Shown piece after piece: positions 20,436 through 32,742 of a DNA stretch of 64,000 nucleotides. Within the stretch, counting starts at the first letter, position 1, and each line of letters starts with the position of its first letter. This stretch comes from Candidatus Methylopumilus sp. (lineage in GTDB: Bacteria > Pseudomonadota > Gammaproteobacteria > Burkholderiales > Methylophilaceae): NCBI GenBank assembly GCA_024640945.1, contig JAHEEA010000003.1, positions 1-64,000 of the forward strand. The letters are read 5' to 3'. Made by a program: the position numbers and the translations under genes. The notes beneath the pieces were generated by a model. It searched no databases, was not told the DNA's origin, and saw only the letters and a program-made list of their open reading frames with translations.

Positions 20436-22358
20436 ATGAAAATCAATAAAATAAAAGCAGCTATTCTATTTTCTTTATCGAGTGTTGCGCACGCAGAAGT
20501 TAATGTTTTAGCGCCAAACGTGTCCGTTCTCTCAAAACCAATTATTGAAGATATAGCAATCGATGAGTACTCAAGCACATCTGCTGTAATTACTGATGAA
20601 CAATTGCGGGATCAAAATGCTGTAGATCTTGGATCAGCATTAAGAAGAACACCGGGGGTTGAAATTTCACGTTACAACCCAGTTGGAGCATTTGGTGGTG
20701 ACCAGGGTGGCGCCGTTTTTATTCGTGGGATAGGGGTGAGTCGCCCAGGCAGTGAAATTAAAACCTACATTGATGGTATCCCTTTTTATATGGGTACATG
20801 GGGCCATCCATTATTGGATTTATTGCCAATTAACGGAATGCGTTCAATTACTGTTTATAAAAGCCCTCAGCCACAAATGAATGGTAATAATTTTGCATCT
20901 ATTAATTTAGAAACAAAAAATGCAAGCGAAAATGGAATGCATGGTGACACAAGAATGTCGGCTGGGTCATTTGGTACTTTTATTGAGCAAACCAATATAG
21001 CCGGAAAACAAGATGCATTAGATTTTGTATTTGCTCAAGGCTATGCAAAATCAAACGGTCATCGTAAAAATGCTGATGGCGAATTAAACAATGCTCTTGG
21101 ACGAATTGGCTACCAACTCAATGAAAATTGGAAAGCCAACCTCGGATTTGTATATGTCAACAACAGTGTAAGCGATCCAGGTGACTCAAGAATTGCTAGG
21201 CCTGCTGTAACCCCGAAATACAAGACGGAAGCGACCATGCTCACAGCAAACTTGGAACATGAGTTTGAGAACTTAAAGGGTGATATTAAGATTTATCAAA
21301 ATAGCGGCAAAGGCTATCTATATGACCCATCAAACTCAAATGGCTGGGGGACTTTTACATCTAACTTTGAGATGACAGGTTTCAGATGGAAGGAGGCGTT
21401 ATCTCCCTGGAAAGGTGGGAAGTTTACTGCAGGTCTTGATATAGATAACTCGTCAGGGGATGTAAACGGTGATCATACTGGTGGCTCTATGGGCGTCGGT
21501 GGGAAAAACCACCTTCCTAATTTTACTGTCACATCACCATTTATTGGCTACAGCCATTTAATTCCCGTTAACTCAGAGTGGTCAGTTTTACCATCTGCTG
21601 GCATTCGTTATTACGATAGCAATAAATTTGGTAGTGAAACTGCACCTCATGCTGGAATATCTTTAATCTCTGAAAAGGTTACTTTATTCGCAAATGTTTC
21701 AAGGGGTATCAATTTTCCAGGTACTGAAACAGCTGGCATTCAAGCAGCACTTCCCTTTCTTTTTGCATCGACTGCAACAGCAAAGAATTTATCAGCCGAA
21801 AAAATGGATCACAAGGAAATTGGGGTGAAATGGACACCTAATAACTCAACCCAAATCAATGCAAGTTTATTTAGTGATCACATCAAAAATAGATATCTAT
21901 GGGATTTAGGATTTGGCTCAGGTTCATTCATTAATATGAGTGGATACCATAACAATGGAGCTGAATTATCAGTTAAACAAAAAATTACTGATAATTGGGA
22001 AGCTTTCGGTGGACTGACATTACTCAATCCAAGCATAAAAAATCTTCCATACAATCCTCACTCGGCTCTCACTGCAGGATTAAATGGCAATATCGGTTTA
22101 GTTAGATTAGCTCTTGATGCTCAGTACCAATCAGAAGTTTATGCTTTAAATCGCAACAGAAATCAGGCTTCCAACACAGAGAAAGTGGACTCATATACTG
22201 TAGTTAACTTGAGAGCTTCTTATCCTATTCAATCTTTAGGTAAAAAAGGTGAAGTATTCCTCGCAGTTGAAAATTTGTTTGATCAGAATTATGAATATAG
22301 GCCTGGTTATCAAATGCCTGGTATCTCTGGCCAAGTCGGATTCTCGGCGAGCTTTTAG
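20436..22358 (+). CDS. TonB-dependent outer membrane receptor (likely metal/siderophore)
   Basis: Plug domain (LGSALRRTPGVEISRYNP..) and C-terminal barrel ending GQVGFSASF. Confidence 0.9.
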   Translation: MKINKIKAAILFSLSSVAHAEVNVLAPNVSVLSKPIIEDIAIDEYSSTSAVITDEQLRDQNAVDLGSALRRTPGVEISRYNPVGAFGGDQGGAVFIRGIGVSRPGSEIKTYIDGIPFYMGTWGHPLLDLLPINGMRSITVYKSPQPQMNGNNFASINLETKNASENGMHGDTRMSAGSFGTFIEQTNIAGKQDALDFVFAQGYAKSNGHRKNADGELNNALGRIGYQLNENWKANLGFVYVNNSVSDPGDSRIARPAVTPKYKTEATMLTANLEHEFENLKGDIKIYQNSGKGYLYDPSNSNGWGTFTSNFEMTGFRWKEALSPWKGGKFTAGLDIDNSSGDVNGDHTGGSMGVGGKNHLPNFTVTSPFIGYSHLIPVNSEWSVLPSAGIRYYDSNKFGSETAPHAGISLISEKVTLFANVSRGINFPGTETAGIQAALPFLFASTATAKNLSAEKMDHKEIGVKWTPNNSTQINASLFSDHIKNRYLWDLGFGSGSFINMSGYHNNGAELSVKQKITDNWEAFGGLTLLNPSIKNLPYNPHSALTAGLNGNIGLVRLALDAQYQSEVYALNRNRNQASNTEKVDSYTVVNLRASYPIQSLGKKGEVFLAVENLFDQNYEYRPGYQMPGISGQVGFSASF

Positions 22359-22400
22359 AACAAACACCTAAAAAATATCAATAAAATTAGTGAGATTCAA

Positions 22401-24659
22401 ATGAAAAAAGAAACAAACAAAATAGCAATAAAAACGATTCCTCTATGTATCGCTTTAGCTTTCACACAACAAAGCTTTGCACACGACGCAATGCACGAAA
22501 TGATAACGCCAGAAGTGACCGTTAAAGAAGACAAAATCAATCCACTTCCTGCTGCAACGACATCCGAAGTGAATGAGAAAAAGTTAATCCAATTACGCAC
22601 ACATACCAACGACACTGCTAAGTTATTAGATGGCGAACCAGGTGTTAGCTTATACCAAGCTGGAGGTGTATCTAGCATGCCTGTTATTCGTGGTTTTGCA
22701 GATGATCGTATTCGCATCAAAGTAGATGGTATGGATCTTATTTCAGCCTGTGCTAACCATATGAACACACCGCTTTCTTATATAGACCCAGCTAATGTCG
22801 GCAGTATTAAAGTCTATGCTGGCGTCACGCCAGTGAGCATTGGTGGAGATAGTATCGGCGGCACAATTAAAGTTGAATCTGCCGCACCAAAATTCGCCAA
22901 AGCAGGTGAGGGTCTTTTACACGAAGGTCAAGTTGGTACTTTTTATCGTAGTAATAATGATGCACGTGGCGCCAATTTCTCAGCGACGATTGCAAACGAG
23001 AATTTTTCAGCACGCTACACAGGCTCAACTGTTGAAGCTAATAATTATAAGGCTGGTGGAAACTTCAAACCTGCTGGCCAAGCGGCTTGGGGACGCGGTT
23101 CACTTTCAGCAGATGAAGTAGGTTCTACGGCATACAAATCTGAAAATCACGCGATGGCATTTGCACTAAAAAACGATAACCATTTATTTGAGTTTAAAGT
23201 GGGTGTGCAAAATATTCCTTACCAAGGTTTCGCAAATCAACGTATGGACATGACGGACAATAACAGTCAGCAATACAACCTTAAATACACTGGGCAATAC
23301 GACTGGGGTAATTTACAAGCGAATGTCTATCATGAACGTACGCGCCACAGCATGGATTTTGGTAAAGATAAACAATATTGGTACAACTCAGCAATGATGG
23401 GACCCGCTAACTACAACGTTGCAGGCATGCCAATGGATACACAAGGAAGAAATACCGGCGCTTCATTAAAAGCCGATATTATTTTAAATGAGAGAGATAG
23501 TCTAAAAGTAGGTACGGAAATTCAAAAGTATCGTTTAGATGACTGGTGGGACCCAGTTGCAAACTCTAGCATGATGGCAGGGCCTAATGCTTTTCAAAAC
23601 ATTAACAATGGCCAACGCGACCGTTATGATGTATTCACAGAATGGGACGCAAAATGGAGTAAGGAATGGATGAGTCAACTCGGCTTGCGACATAGTACTG
23701 TCAAAATGGATGCCGACGATGTTCATGGCTACAGCACGACCATGATGAGTAACTATAGTACAGCAGCAAATTTGTTCAACAACAAAAGTCATACTAAAAC
23801 TGATCATAATTTAGATATGACTGCGCTAGCCAGATTTACGCCTGATGAAACCAAGATTTTTGAAGCTGGTTACTCGATTAAAAACCGCTCACCTAACTTA
23901 TACGAGCGCTATACATGGTCAAATACCAACAGCATGGTGATGAACATGAACAACTGGGTGGGCGATGGTAATGGTTATGTTGGCAATCTCGACTTAAAAC
24001 CAGAAACTGCACACACGCTTAGCTTAAGTGGTGAATGGCATGATGCTCAACATGAAAAATGGAATCTTCGAGTTTCGCCTTATTACTCTTACGTCGATAA
24101 CTATATTGATGCGGTTGCTTTTGGCCCAACAAATAGAGCTGATGGTTTTACAAACCTAAGCCTAGAGAACCAAACCGCACGCTTATATGGTGCAGACATT
24201 TCCAGCAATATCGTACTAGGCAGCCTATCTAATCTTGGTAACTTCCGTGCGATGGGTGTCGTTAATTATGTCCGTGGTAAAAATAAAGACACCGGTGATG
24301 ATCTTTATAACATCATGCCGCTTAATGCCAAGTTTGCTTTGGAGCAACGCTTGGGTGGTTGGACCAATGTCGCAGAACTCAAAATGGTCAGTGCTAAAGA
24401 TGATATTCAAGCCGTTCGTAAAGAGTTGGAAACCTCAGGTTATAGCATCGTTAACTTATATAGCAGTTATGACTGGACTAAAGTACGTTTTGACTTTGGT
24501 ATTGAAAACGTCTTTGATAAGCACTACTACCATCCACTTGGTGGCGCTTATTTAGGCCAAGGAGCGACGATGATGTCATCAGCAATGGCTCCACTACATG
24601 GAACACTCGTTCCAGCAATGGGACGTTCTGTAAACGTAGGATTAACTTTTAAATTCTAA
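22401..24659 (+). CDS. TonB-dependent copper receptor-like protein (OprC/NosA type)
   Basis: Plug SMPVIRGFADDRIRIKVDGMDLISACANHMNTPLSYIDPANVGSIKVYAGVTPVSIGGDSIGGTI; Met-rich loops. Confidence 0.85.
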   Translation: MKKETNKIAIKTIPLCIALAFTQQSFAHDAMHEMITPEVTVKEDKINPLPAATTSEVNEKKLIQLRTHTNDTAKLLDGEPGVSLYQAGGVSSMPVIRGFADDRIRIKVDGMDLISACANHMNTPLSYIDPANVGSIKVYAGVTPVSIGGDSIGGTIKVESAAPKFAKAGEGLLHEGQVGTFYRSNNDARGANFSATIANENFSARYTGSTVEANNYKAGGNFKPAGQAAWGRGSLSADEVGSTAYKSENHAMAFALKNDNHLFEFKVGVQNIPYQGFANQRMDMTDNNSQQYNLKYTGQYDWGNLQANVYHERTRHSMDFGKDKQYWYNSAMMGPANYNVAGMPMDTQGRNTGASLKADIILNERDSLKVGTEIQKYRLDDWWDPVANSSMMAGPNAFQNINNGQRDRYDVFTEWDAKWSKEWMSQLGLRHSTVKMDADDVHGYSTTMMSNYSTAANLFNNKSHTKTDHNLDMTALARFTPDETKIFEAGYSIKNRSPNLYERYTWSNTNSMVMNMNNWVGDGNGYVGNLDLKPETAHTLSLSGEWHDAQHEKWNLRVSPYYSYVDNYIDAVAFGPTNRADGFTNLSLENQTARLYGADISSNIVLGSLSNLGNFRAMGVVNYVRGKNKDTGDDLYNIMPLNAKFALEQRLGGWTNVAELKMVSAKDDIQAVRKELETSGYSIVNLYSSYDWTKVRFDFGIENVFDKHYYHPLGGAYLGQGATMMSSAMAPLHGTLVPAMGRSVNVGLTFKF

Positions 24660-24680
24660 TTCTAAGTATCGCTAATCATT

Positions 24681-24709
24681 AAAAAAGCCGCCTATTGGCG
24701 GCTTTTTTA
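24681..24709 (+). terminator. Intrinsic terminator after the TonB receptor pair
   Basis: AAAAAAGCCGCC-TATT-GGCGGCTTTTTT. Confidence 0.9.
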
Positions 24710-24750
24710 CTAAACCCAAAAGATACTCATATGAATAAAATTACCAGCAC

Positions 24751-25245
24751 TCATTTTGGCTTTTTAAAGCCGTCCAATAACAATAAAGCAACACCGCCTG
24801 TAATCGCAGAATCCGCCAAATTAAATGCTGGCCAATAATACTGACCAATATGGAAAAACAAGAAATCAACGACATAACCTAATGTGAGTCTGTCGTACAA
24901 ATTACCTAAGGCCCCACCTAAGACTAAAGCTAAGGCCAAACAAAACAACTTCTGTTCTGAATTTTTTCTTAACAAATAAATCATCACAACTGAAGCAATT
25001 AAAGCAATTGCACTAAAAAATAAGCGTTGCCAACCACCCTCCGTCGCTAGAAAACTAAATGCAGCACCTTCATTGTGATAACGCACTAAATCAAAAAAAC
25101 TACTGATTTGCAGATGCTCACCATATTGAAACGCTTGTTGAATAAGATGCTTGGTATAAACATCCAACACCAAGACAGTAGCGCTTATTAATAACCATCT
25201 GCTCCAAGCGTTTTTAAGCATATTTGCGACTCTCGCCAGCACCAA
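24751..25245 (-). CDS. lspA: Lipoprotein signal peptidase
   Basis: [22 protein letters not shown] and [12 protein letters not shown] catalytic motifs; overlaps ileS. Confidence 0.97.
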   Translation of the reverse strand: MVLARVANMLKNAWSRWLLISATVLVLDVYTKHLIQQAFQYGEHLQISSFFDLVRYHNEGAAFSFLATEGGWQRLFFSAIALIASVVMIYLLRKNSEQKLFCLALALVLGGALGNLYDRLTLGYVVDFLFFHIGQYYWPAFNLADSAITGGVALLLLDGFKKPK

Positions 25246-28024
25246 ATAAGTTGCTCACACAACGACCACAAATCGTTGGATGCTCAGCAGTCGCGCCTAC
25301 ATCGTCACGGTAATGCCAACAACGGTCACATTTAGTGTGTTGACTTGCTACCACATTAAACTTCAAACCTGAGCCAGATTGTTTTTCAACTTTTGCTTGA
25401 GAAGTGATAAATACAAAACGAAGCGCATCTTCCATGCGAGCTAATGAGTCATAAGTATCACCATCAACAGCAATACTGATTTCAGCCTGCAATGAAGAAC
25501 CTACTTCACCAGCACCACGTTTTTCTTCAATCGCTTTATTGGCTAAGGCACGGACTTCGATAATATTTTTCCAGTCTTGGATTTGCGTATCGCTCAAGCC
25601 ATGTGCTGGCAAGTCATACCAAAGCTCTTCAAAAACCGTTGCCTCTTTATCCAAGCCTAATGTTTGCCAAACTTCATTCGCAGTAAAGCTCAAAATAGGT
25701 GCCATCAAACGCATCATAGTGTGCGTAATATGATGCAATGCACTTTGTGCTGCACGTCGTGCATGCGAGTTTTCACCCGTGGTGTAGAGGCGGTCTTTAA
25801 GAATATCTAAATAGAAACTGCCTAAGTCTTCGGAGCAGAAACCAACGAATTTCTGAATCGCCAGATGGAACTCATAACGATCAAAATCAGCCAAAATTTC
25901 CGCTTGCAACTTCTCTGTCAGCACTAGCGCATAGCGGTCGATTTCCAACCACTGATCAACTGGCAATAAATCTTTGCTCGCGTCAAAGTCAGCCAAATTT
26001 GCCAACAAGAAACGTAAGGTATTACGAATACGGCGATAGCTTTCGGCCACACGTTTTAAAATTTCATCTGAAATTGTCAGCTCGCCTGAGTAGTCAGTTG
26101 ATGCCACCCACAAACGTAAAATATCAGCGCCATAAGTATCCATGACTTTCTGCGGCGCAACTACGTTGCCTTTAGATTTACTCATTTTGTGGCCAGCGCC
26201 ATCCACCACAAAACCATGCGTGAGCAAAGCTTCATAAGGGGCTCTGCCATCAATCGCACAACCGGTTAATAACGAACTTTGGAACCAACCGCGATGCTGG
26301 TCTGAACCTTCCAAATACAAGTCTGCAGGGTGTTGTAATTCAGGACGACGCTTAAGAACCGCCGCATGGGTAGAACCTGAATCAAACCAAACATCTAATG
26401 TGTCTGTCACTTTTTTGTATTGGTCTGCGTTTTCTGGTGCATGTTTCGCTAAGAAAGCGGCACCATCTAAACTGAACCAAGCTTCAACACCTGTTTGCTC
26501 TGTCAGCAAAGCAGCTTGCTCTAATAACTCAGCTGTTTTTGGATGTGGCTCACCTGTTTCTTTATGCACGAATAGTGGCATCGGCACACCCCAATTACGT
26601 TGACGTGATACGCACCAATCAGGACGGTTTTTAATCATTGCTTCTAAACGCGCACGACCCCAGCTAGGGAAGAATTCAGTTTCATCGACGGCTTTATTTG
26701 CATACTCACGTAGGCTCTTACCTGATGCATCAGTTTCGTTCATCCCAATAAACCATTGGTGCGTCGCTAGTTGCATCAATGGAGTTTTATGACGCCAGCA
26801 ATGTGGAAAACTATGATTCAAACGTGCACTAGCAATTAAAGCGCCACTTTCTTGCATTAAGCCCAAGATGACTTTGTTTGCATCTTGGCGACTTAAACCT
26901 CGGATTGCTTCAAGCTCAACCAGATTGCTACTAAAGAATTTACCGTCCGCACCAATTAAGACGCGTGGTTTTTCCTGCGGAAAGTTAGCACGCATCACCA
27001 ACCAGTCATCATTACCGTGAGCTGCAGCGGTATGCACCAAGCCCGTACCAGCATCAGTTGTCACGTGTTCACCGCAGATGACAGGCACTTGGCGATTATC
27101 AAACGGATGTTGTAGCGGAATGCCATTTAAAGCAGCACCTTTACATGAAGCCAGTGTTTTAGCACCTTCTTCAGCGTAACGAACTAAGGTCGCTTGCGCT
27201 AAATCATGTCCAAGGATTAGTAAACCTTTGCTGGTTTGAATGAGGTCGTAATCCAATTCAGGATGCACACTTACCGCTTGGTTAGCTGGTAAGGTCCAAG
27301 GCGTAGTTGTCCAGATCACCGCAAATACATCGCCTGAAATATCAGCACCAAACGCTTTAGCTAATGCAGCCTTATCCGCCACTTTAAAACCAACATCAAT
27401 GGCTGGGGAATTCACATCTTCATATTCAACTTCCGCTTCCGCCAATGCAGAACCGCAATCAACGCACCAATGCACAGGCTTGCTACCTTGATACAAATAC
27501 CCATTCTTATAAATATCACCCAAAGCACGCATGATGTCGGCTTCGGTTTTAAAATCCATGGTCAGATATGGCTGATTCCAATCTGCTTGTACGCCCAAAC
27601 GCACAAAGTCTTTCTTTTGACGCTCTACTTGTTCTTTTGCATATTCACGGCAAAGCTCACGGAACTTGGCTGGCGCAATATCTTTGCCATGACTCTTCTC
27701 GACCACCAATTCAATTGGCAAACCGTGACAATCCCAACCTGGCACATAAGGCGCATCAAAGCCGCTCATGGTTTTAGATTTAACGATGATATCTTTTAAA
27801 ATTTTATTAACTGCGTGACCAATATGAATATCGCCATTTGCATAAGGAGGGCCATCATGCAAAATGAATTTTTTAGCGCCTTGACGGGCTTTACGGATAC
27901 GTTGATATAATTTTTTATCTTGCCACTCTTTAAGCCAAGCAGGTTCGCGCTTCGCCAAATCGCCACGCATGGGAAAGTTGGTTTCCGGCAGATTTAATTT
28001 ATATTTTGAGTCTTCAGTCATCAC
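25214..28024 (-). CDS. ileS: Isoleucyl-tRNA synthetase
   Basis: [32 protein letters not shown]-terminal Zn finger [14 protein letters not shown]. Confidence 0.98.
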   Translation of the reverse strand: MMTEDSKYKLNLPETNFPMRGDLAKREPAWLKEWQDKKLYQRIRKARQGAKKFILHDGPPYANGDIHIGHAVNKILKDIIVKSKTMSGFDAPYVPGWDCHGLPIELVVEKSHGKDIAPAKFRELCREYAKEQVERQKKDFVRLGVQADWNQPYLTMDFKTEADIMRALGDIYKNGYLYQGSKPVHWCVDCGSALAEAEVEYEDVNSPAIDVGFKVADKAALAKAFGADISGDVFAVIWTTTPWTLPANQAVSVHPELDYDLIQTSKGLLILGHDLAQATLVRYAEEGAKTLASCKGAALNGIPLQHPFDNRQVPVICGEHVTTDAGTGLVHTAAAHGNDDWLVMRANFPQEKPRVLIGADGKFFSSNLVELEAIRGLSRQDANKVILGLMQESGALIASARLNHSFPHCWRHKTPLMQLATHQWFIGMNETDASGKSLREYANKAVDETEFFPSWGRARLEAMIKNRPDWCVSRQRNWGVPMPLFVHKETGEPHPKTAELLEQAALLTEQTGVEAWFSLDGAAFLAKHAPENADQYKKVTDTLDVWFDSGSTHAAVLKRRPELQHPADLYLEGSDQHRGWFQSSLLTGCAIDGRAPYEALLTHGFVVDGAGHKMSKSKGNVVAPQKVMDTYGADILRLWVASTDYSGELTISDEILKRVAESYRRIRNTLRFLLANLADFDASKDLLPVDQWLEIDRYALVLTEKLQAEILADFDRYEFHLAIQKFVGFCSEDLGSFYLDILKDRLYTTGENSHARRAAQSALHHITHTMMRLMAPILSFTANEVWQTLGLDKEATVFEELWYDLPAHGLSDTQIQDWKNIIEVRALANKAIEEKRGAGEVGSSLQAEISIAVDGDTYDSLARMEDALRFVFITSQAKVEKQSGSGLKFNVVASQHTKCDRCWHYRDDVGATAEHPTICGRCVSNLFGAGESRKYA

Positions 28025-28040
28025 AAACTTTCAATCTTGA

Positions 28041-28949
28041 TTAATGCTTTTCAAAAAAATCTCGTGCTACTTGTGCATCTTTTGCAATCTGAGCGCTTAA
28101 GGCTTCTAAGCCATTAAATTTCATTTCATCTCGAATCTTGTGAAAGAACTCAACATGTACATGTTGATCATATAAATCACCATCGAAATCAAACAAATGG
28201 ACTTCCAGCAATAATTTAGGCACACCGGCTACCGTTGGTCTTACACCTAAATTTGCAACTCCCTTAACACCCTCTAATTTTACTGCATACACGCCTTTTA
28301 AGGCAGGGCGCTCATGGCGCATATGAACATTAGCTGTTGGGAAACCTAATTTCCTGCCCAACTGCGCACCATGAATGACTTTTCCGCTAATGCTATATGG
28401 TCGACCCAGTAAACGCTCTGCAAGATTAAGATCACCAATAGCTAAGGCATTTCTAACGCCTGTGCTAGAAACTCTTATTGTCTGAACTTTGTCATCAAAA
28501 TTAACTTGCGGCAAACTCATCAAATCTAAACCGGCTTCAGCAATATCAGCAATACTGCCACGACGACCAGCACCAAATCTAAAATCTTCGCCAACTAACA
28601 CTGTTTGAGCATTTAGGGATGAACGCAAAATCTGATTGATAAAGTCGTCACTACTTAAACTGGCAAAAGCTTTGTTAAAGCGGCACAAATAAACTTTATC
28701 GATTCCAATTTTCACAAACCATTCCAACTTCTCTCTTAAAGAAGCAAGTCTTGCTGGTGCTTGATGAGGAGTAAAAAACTCGCGCGGATGCGGCTCAAAA
28801 GTCATGACTGCTGATTCTAATTGCCTAGATTTAGCAACCGTTGTTAGTTGCTCAAGCAAAGCCTGGTGTCCTAAATGTACACCATCAAAATTGCCTATTG
28901 CCAAAGCACAAGGCGCACTACCTTCAGGAAAATGTCTAAAAACCTGCAT
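28041..28949 (-). CDS. ribF: Bifunctional riboflavin kinase/FAD synthetase
   Basis: MQVFRHFPEG.. start; ALAIGNFDGVHLGHQALL; GRPYSISGKVIHGAQLGRKLGFPTANV. Confidence 0.96.
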   Translation of the reverse strand: MQVFRHFPEGSAPCALAIGNFDGVHLGHQALLEQLTTVAKSRQLESAVMTFEPHPREFFTPHQAPARLASLREKLEWFVKIGIDKVYLCRFNKAFASLSSDDFINQILRSSLNAQTVLVGEDFRFGAGRRGSIADIAEAGLDLMSLPQVNFDDKVQTIRVSSTGVRNALAIGDLNLAERLLGRPYSISGKVIHGAQLGRKLGFPTANVHMRHERPALKGVYAVKLEGVKGVANLGVRPTVAGVPKLLLEVHLFDFDGDLYDQHVHVEFFHKIRDEMKFNGLEALSAQIAKDAQVARDFFEKH

Positions 28950-28950
28950 A

Positions 28951-30507
28951 TTAAAGATTAGTTCGCTGAATAAAGTCTTTAACGCGAATACCCAACACCC
29001 AAAGCACAGCAAAGTAAGTGATCACGCCAATCACTAGTAACACTGCCAAATGGATCAATTTAGGGATTAAGTGATATGCCATCCACATGGCATCACTGCC
29101 TGCCGCCAGATGTAACACAAAAGCCATCGCACCCACTGCAATTGCAAGCTTAGTCATAAATGAGGGCCAGCCAGGCTGCGGCTTATAAACATTTGCTTTA
29201 CGTAAATAATAATAAAGCAATCCAGCATTCATACACGCTCCCAAACCAATCGCTAGCGCCAAACCTGCATGCTTAAATGGCCCTATGAATAATAAGTTCA
29301 TTAACTGCGTTGATGCCAAAGTAAATAAGGCAATTTTGACTGGCGTTTTAATGTTTTGACGCGAATAAAAAGCTGGCGCTAACACTTTCACCATAATCAA
29401 ACCCAGCAAACCTAAGCTATACGCCATCAGCGCCTGTCTTGTCATCTCAACATCTAGCGCACTAAATGCACCGTAGTGAAATAAGCCCGTGACAAGCGGA
29501 ACAGAAAGCACAGCTAAGGCAACTGCAGCCGGCAAAGCTAAAATAAAAGTCAGACGCAATCCCCAATCTAGTAGCTGAGAATATTCACCATCTGCTTTGT
29601 CTGCATAACTTTTGGCCAAGCTTGGTAACAAAATAGTGCCTAAGGCCACGCCCAAGACTCCCGTTGGGAATTCCATCAGGCGATCTGCGTAGTACAACCA
29701 TGAAACACTACCCGTCACTAAAAACGAAGCAAAAATCGTATTAATGAGTAATGAAATTTGAGCAATTGAAACACCAAAAATAGCGGGACCCATTAACTTC
29801 ACAATGCGCCACACACCTTCATCTTGCAGATTTAGCTCATAGCGAGGCAACAAGCCTAGTTTCCGCAAATACGGCCATTGATAAGCCAGTTGTAACAAAC
29901 CACCAACAAAGACTGCCCAAGCGAGCACCTTGATTGAATTATCAAAATAAGGGGCAACAAATAGAACTGCAACAATAAAAGAAATATTAAGCCAAACCGG
30001 CGTAAGTGCTGGCACACTAAAATTGCTATAAGTATTGAGCACGCCACCAGCGAGCGAAACCAATGAAATAAAGAAAATATAAGGGAAGGTAATGCGAAGC
30101 AAATCAACGGTAAGATCAAACTTTGCTTTATCAGCAATAAAGCCGGGTGCGCTCACTTGAACGACCCAAGGGGCAGCAAGCATCCCCACAATCGTAATCA
30201 ATACTAAAAATAGCCCTAGTAATGTTGCAACGTGATTGATGAGTGCTTTAGTTTCATCAAAGCTACGCTGTTTTTTATACTCGGCCAATATCGGCACAAA
30301 AGCTTGAGAAAAGGCACCTTCTGCAGAAATTCGACGTAATAGATTAGGGATTTTAAAAGCGACAAAAAACGCATCGGTCACAACTCCTGCGCCAAAAACA
30401 CGCGCAATCAGGGTGTCGCGCACGAACCCCAATATTCTAGAAATAAATGTCATGCTACCAACGGTAGCGAGTGCTTTTAGCAAATTCATTGCGTGGGCAT
30501 TTGTCAT
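28951..30507 (-). CDS. murJ: Lipid II flippase MurJ
   Basis: [28 protein letters not shown]-like multi-TM. Confidence 0.96.
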   Translation of the reverse strand: MTNAHAMNLLKALATVGSMTFISRILGFVRDTLIARVFGAGVVTDAFFVAFKIPNLLRRISAEGAFSQAFVPILAEYKKQRSFDETKALINHVATLLGLFLVLITIVGMLAAPWVVQVSAPGFIADKAKFDLTVDLLRITFPYIFFISLVSLAGGVLNTYSNFSVPALTPVWLNISFIVAVLFVAPYFDNSIKVLAWAVFVGGLLQLAYQWPYLRKLGLLPRYELNLQDEGVWRIVKLMGPAIFGVSIAQISLLINTIFASFLVTGSVSWLYYADRLMEFPTGVLGVALGTILLPSLAKSYADKADGEYSQLLDWGLRLTFILALPAAVALAVLSVPLVTGLFHYGAFSALDVEMTRQALMAYSLGLLGLIMVKVLAPAFYSRQNIKTPVKIALFTLASTQLMNLLFIGPFKHAGLALAIGLGACMNAGLLYYYLRKANVYKPQPGWPSFMTKLAIAVGAMAFVLHLAAGSDAMWMAYHLIPKLIHLAVLLVIGVITYFAVLWVLGIRVKDFIQRTNL

Positions 30508-30730
30508 GTAAAATTTAAAAAGTAATGCACTTATTTAAAAGTGCATTTATGTGTCATGATTTTAGCATGAGCGCTTAGCAAACCCATTGATTAAAGCGTG
30601 CTTTTAACATTAGGTTTGGTTTATCAGCACAAAGGTAAGCGTTATAAGATTAAACACGCACAAATTCTTGCAAAACTAGAAATAAAACGATATGATGCTC
30701 GGCTTCGTATTTTGTTAATTAGGAAAATTC

Positions 30731-30994
30731 ATGGCTAATACCGCGCAGGCAAGAAAACGTGCTCGTCAGGCAGTTAAGCAACGCGCCCATAACGCCAGCT
30801 TGCGTTCTACTTTGCGCACCGCGATCAAAAAGATCATCAAAGCGGTAGAGGCTGGTGACAAAGCTGCAGCACAATCAGCATACTCAGAAAACGTAAGCGT
30901 GATTGATCGCATTGCTGATAAAAATATCATTCATAAAAACAAAGCAGCTCGTCATAAGAGCCGTTTGAATGCATCTATCAAGGCAATGGCTTAA
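30731..30994 (+). CDS. rpsT: 30S ribosomal protein S20
   Basis: [26 protein letters not shown]..; [12 protein letters not shown]. Confidence 0.98.
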   Translation: MANTAQARKRARQAVKQRAHNASLRSTLRTAIKKIIKAVEAGDKAAAQSAYSENVSVIDRIADKNIIHKNKAARHKSRLNASIKAMA

Positions 30995-31020
30995 TTAAGT
31001 CTTTGCTTTAAAGCACAAAT

Positions 31021-31050
31021 AAAAAAGCCGAACTGATGTTCGGCTTTTTT
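31021..31050 (+). terminator. Intrinsic terminator of rpsT (bidirectional)
   Basis: AAAAAAGCCGAAC..GTTCGGCTTTTTT. Confidence 0.9.
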
Positions 31051-31076
31051 ATTATCTATATCTTATAAAACTTTTA

Positions 31077-32231
31077 TCAGCCGATACCTAATTCAGCTCT
31101 CGCTTTAACGGCACCAACAATCACCGTTTCTTGCTCAGCGCCAATCACCGTAAAGTGGCCCATTTTACGACCTGGACGAGGCTCATGCTTGCCATACAAA
31201 TGTAATTTCAGTTCAGGATGCGCAAAAACTTTGGCCCAATCAGGCTCACTAAAGGAACCATTGCTAGCAAATTTCCAAACGTCACCCAAAATATTCACCA
31301 TTACTGCTTGGCTATGAAGACGTGCATCACCTAAAGGCAAACCAGTTAATGCACGCAATTGCTGCTCGAATTGATTCGTGACACACGCATCAATCGTATA
31401 ATGCCCAGAATTGTGGGGCCTAGGGGCCATTTCATTGGCAAGCAACTGACCTTCACTCACAAAAAACTCAACAGCCATCACACCGATGTATTCTAATTTT
31501 TCAGCAATTTTAATCGCCAATTCGCGGGCTTGCTTTTGAATAGATTGAGGCGCACGGGCAGGTACGATACTCACATCCAAAATACCGTTTAAATGACTAT
31601 TTTCAGCCGTAGGATAAACAGCAACGGATCCGTTCGCTTCCCTTGCCAGCACTATTGAAACCTCATAATCCAAGCTCAACATCTTCTCTAAAACACATTG
31701 TTCACCTTTGAAGGTTTCGAATGCTGCTAGCGCTTGTGATTGATTAGCAACGCGAGCTTGGCCTTTACCATCGTAACCAAAACGGGCAACTTTCAGAATG
31801 GCAGGATAAATATCAGCGCCATCTGTAGGCAAATCAGAGGCAACATTCACAACGACGAATGGCGCAACAGGAATGCCAGCATCACGAATAAACTGTTTTT
31901 CCAATACACGATGCTGAGCAATAGAAACTGCGTGGGCTGAAGGCCGCACAATGCGACTTTGAGCTAATGTATCCAGAGTGCTTGCAGGAACATTCTCAAA
32001 CTCAGTCGTGATTGCTTCACAAGTTTTGGCCATCACCTTCAATGCCGCTGAATCGTCATATGCAGCACACAAATGCACATCAGCAATCTTACCAGCGGGG
32101 CTATTTTTATCAGGATCCAACACTGTCACGCGATAACCCATTTCATGAGCTGCGATGACAAAGAAACGGCCAAGCTGACCGCCACCCAACATCCCCAGCA
32201 TTGCTGGAGGAAGAATCACAGGAAAACTCAA
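31077..32231 (-). CDS. purK: 5-(carboxyamino)imidazole ribonucleotide synthase
   Basis: [25 protein letters not shown]-grasp; [18 protein letters not shown]. Confidence 0.97.
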   Translation of the reverse strand: MSFPVILPPAMLGMLGGGQLGRFFVIAAHEMGYRVTVLDPDKNSPAGKIADVHLCAAYDDSAALKVMAKTCEAITTEFENVPASTLDTLAQSRIVRPSAHAVSIAQHRVLEKQFIRDAGIPVAPFVVVNVASDLPTDGADIYPAILKVARFGYDGKGQARVANQSQALAAFETFKGEQCVLEKMLSLDYEVSIVLAREANGSVAVYPTAENSHLNGILDVSIVPARAPQSIQKQARELAIKIAEKLEYIGVMAVEFFVSEGQLLANEMAPRPHNSGHYTIDACVTNQFEQQLRALTGLPLGDARLHSQAVMVNILGDVWKFASNGSFSEPDWAKVFAHPELKLHLYGKHEPRPGRKMGHFTVIGAEQETVIVGAVKARAELGIG

Positions 32232-32728
32232 GGCTGCTCCGTTAATGTCATATTAAATACTTTAGCGGTTTGAGCCGCACGAAAATCTTTTAATTTTTTA
32301 GCGAGCACTTCATCCGAAGTGGCTAATATAGAAACTGCAAACAAGCCTGCATTCGCAGCACCAGCCTCACCAATTGCAAATGTCGCAACAGGCACCCCTT
32401 TAGGCATCTGTACAATCGACAACAATGAGTCCTGCCCTTGCAAATGCTTAGAAGCAACAGGCACACCAAGCACTGGTAGTGTTGTCTTAGCCGCAACCAT
32501 CCCTGGCAAATGCGCCGCGCCGCCAGCACCCGCAATAATTACTTTAAAGCCTTTTGATGATGCTGTTTCAGCAAATTCAAACATTAAATCTGGAGTGCGG
32601 TGCGCTGAAACGACTTTTGCTTCATAAGCAACGCCAAAATCTGCAAGGGCTTGGGCTGCCAATTTCATTGTCGGCCAATCGCTATCCGATCCCATAATAA
32701 TGGCTACTTTTGGTAATGTATTCGTCAT
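32228..32728 (-). CDS. purE: N5-carboxyaminoimidazole ribonucleotide mutase
   Basis: [35 protein letters not shown]. Confidence 0.97.
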   Translation of the reverse strand: MTNTLPKVAIIMGSDSDWPTMKLAAQALADFGVAYEAKVVSAHRTPDLMFEFAETASSKGFKVIIAGAGGAAHLPGMVAAKTTLPVLGVPVASKHLQGQDSLLSIVQMPKGVPVATFAIGEAGAANAGLFAVSILATSDEVLAKKLKDFRAAQTAKVFNMTLTEQP

Positions 32729-32742
32729 CGTGACTCCAGCTT

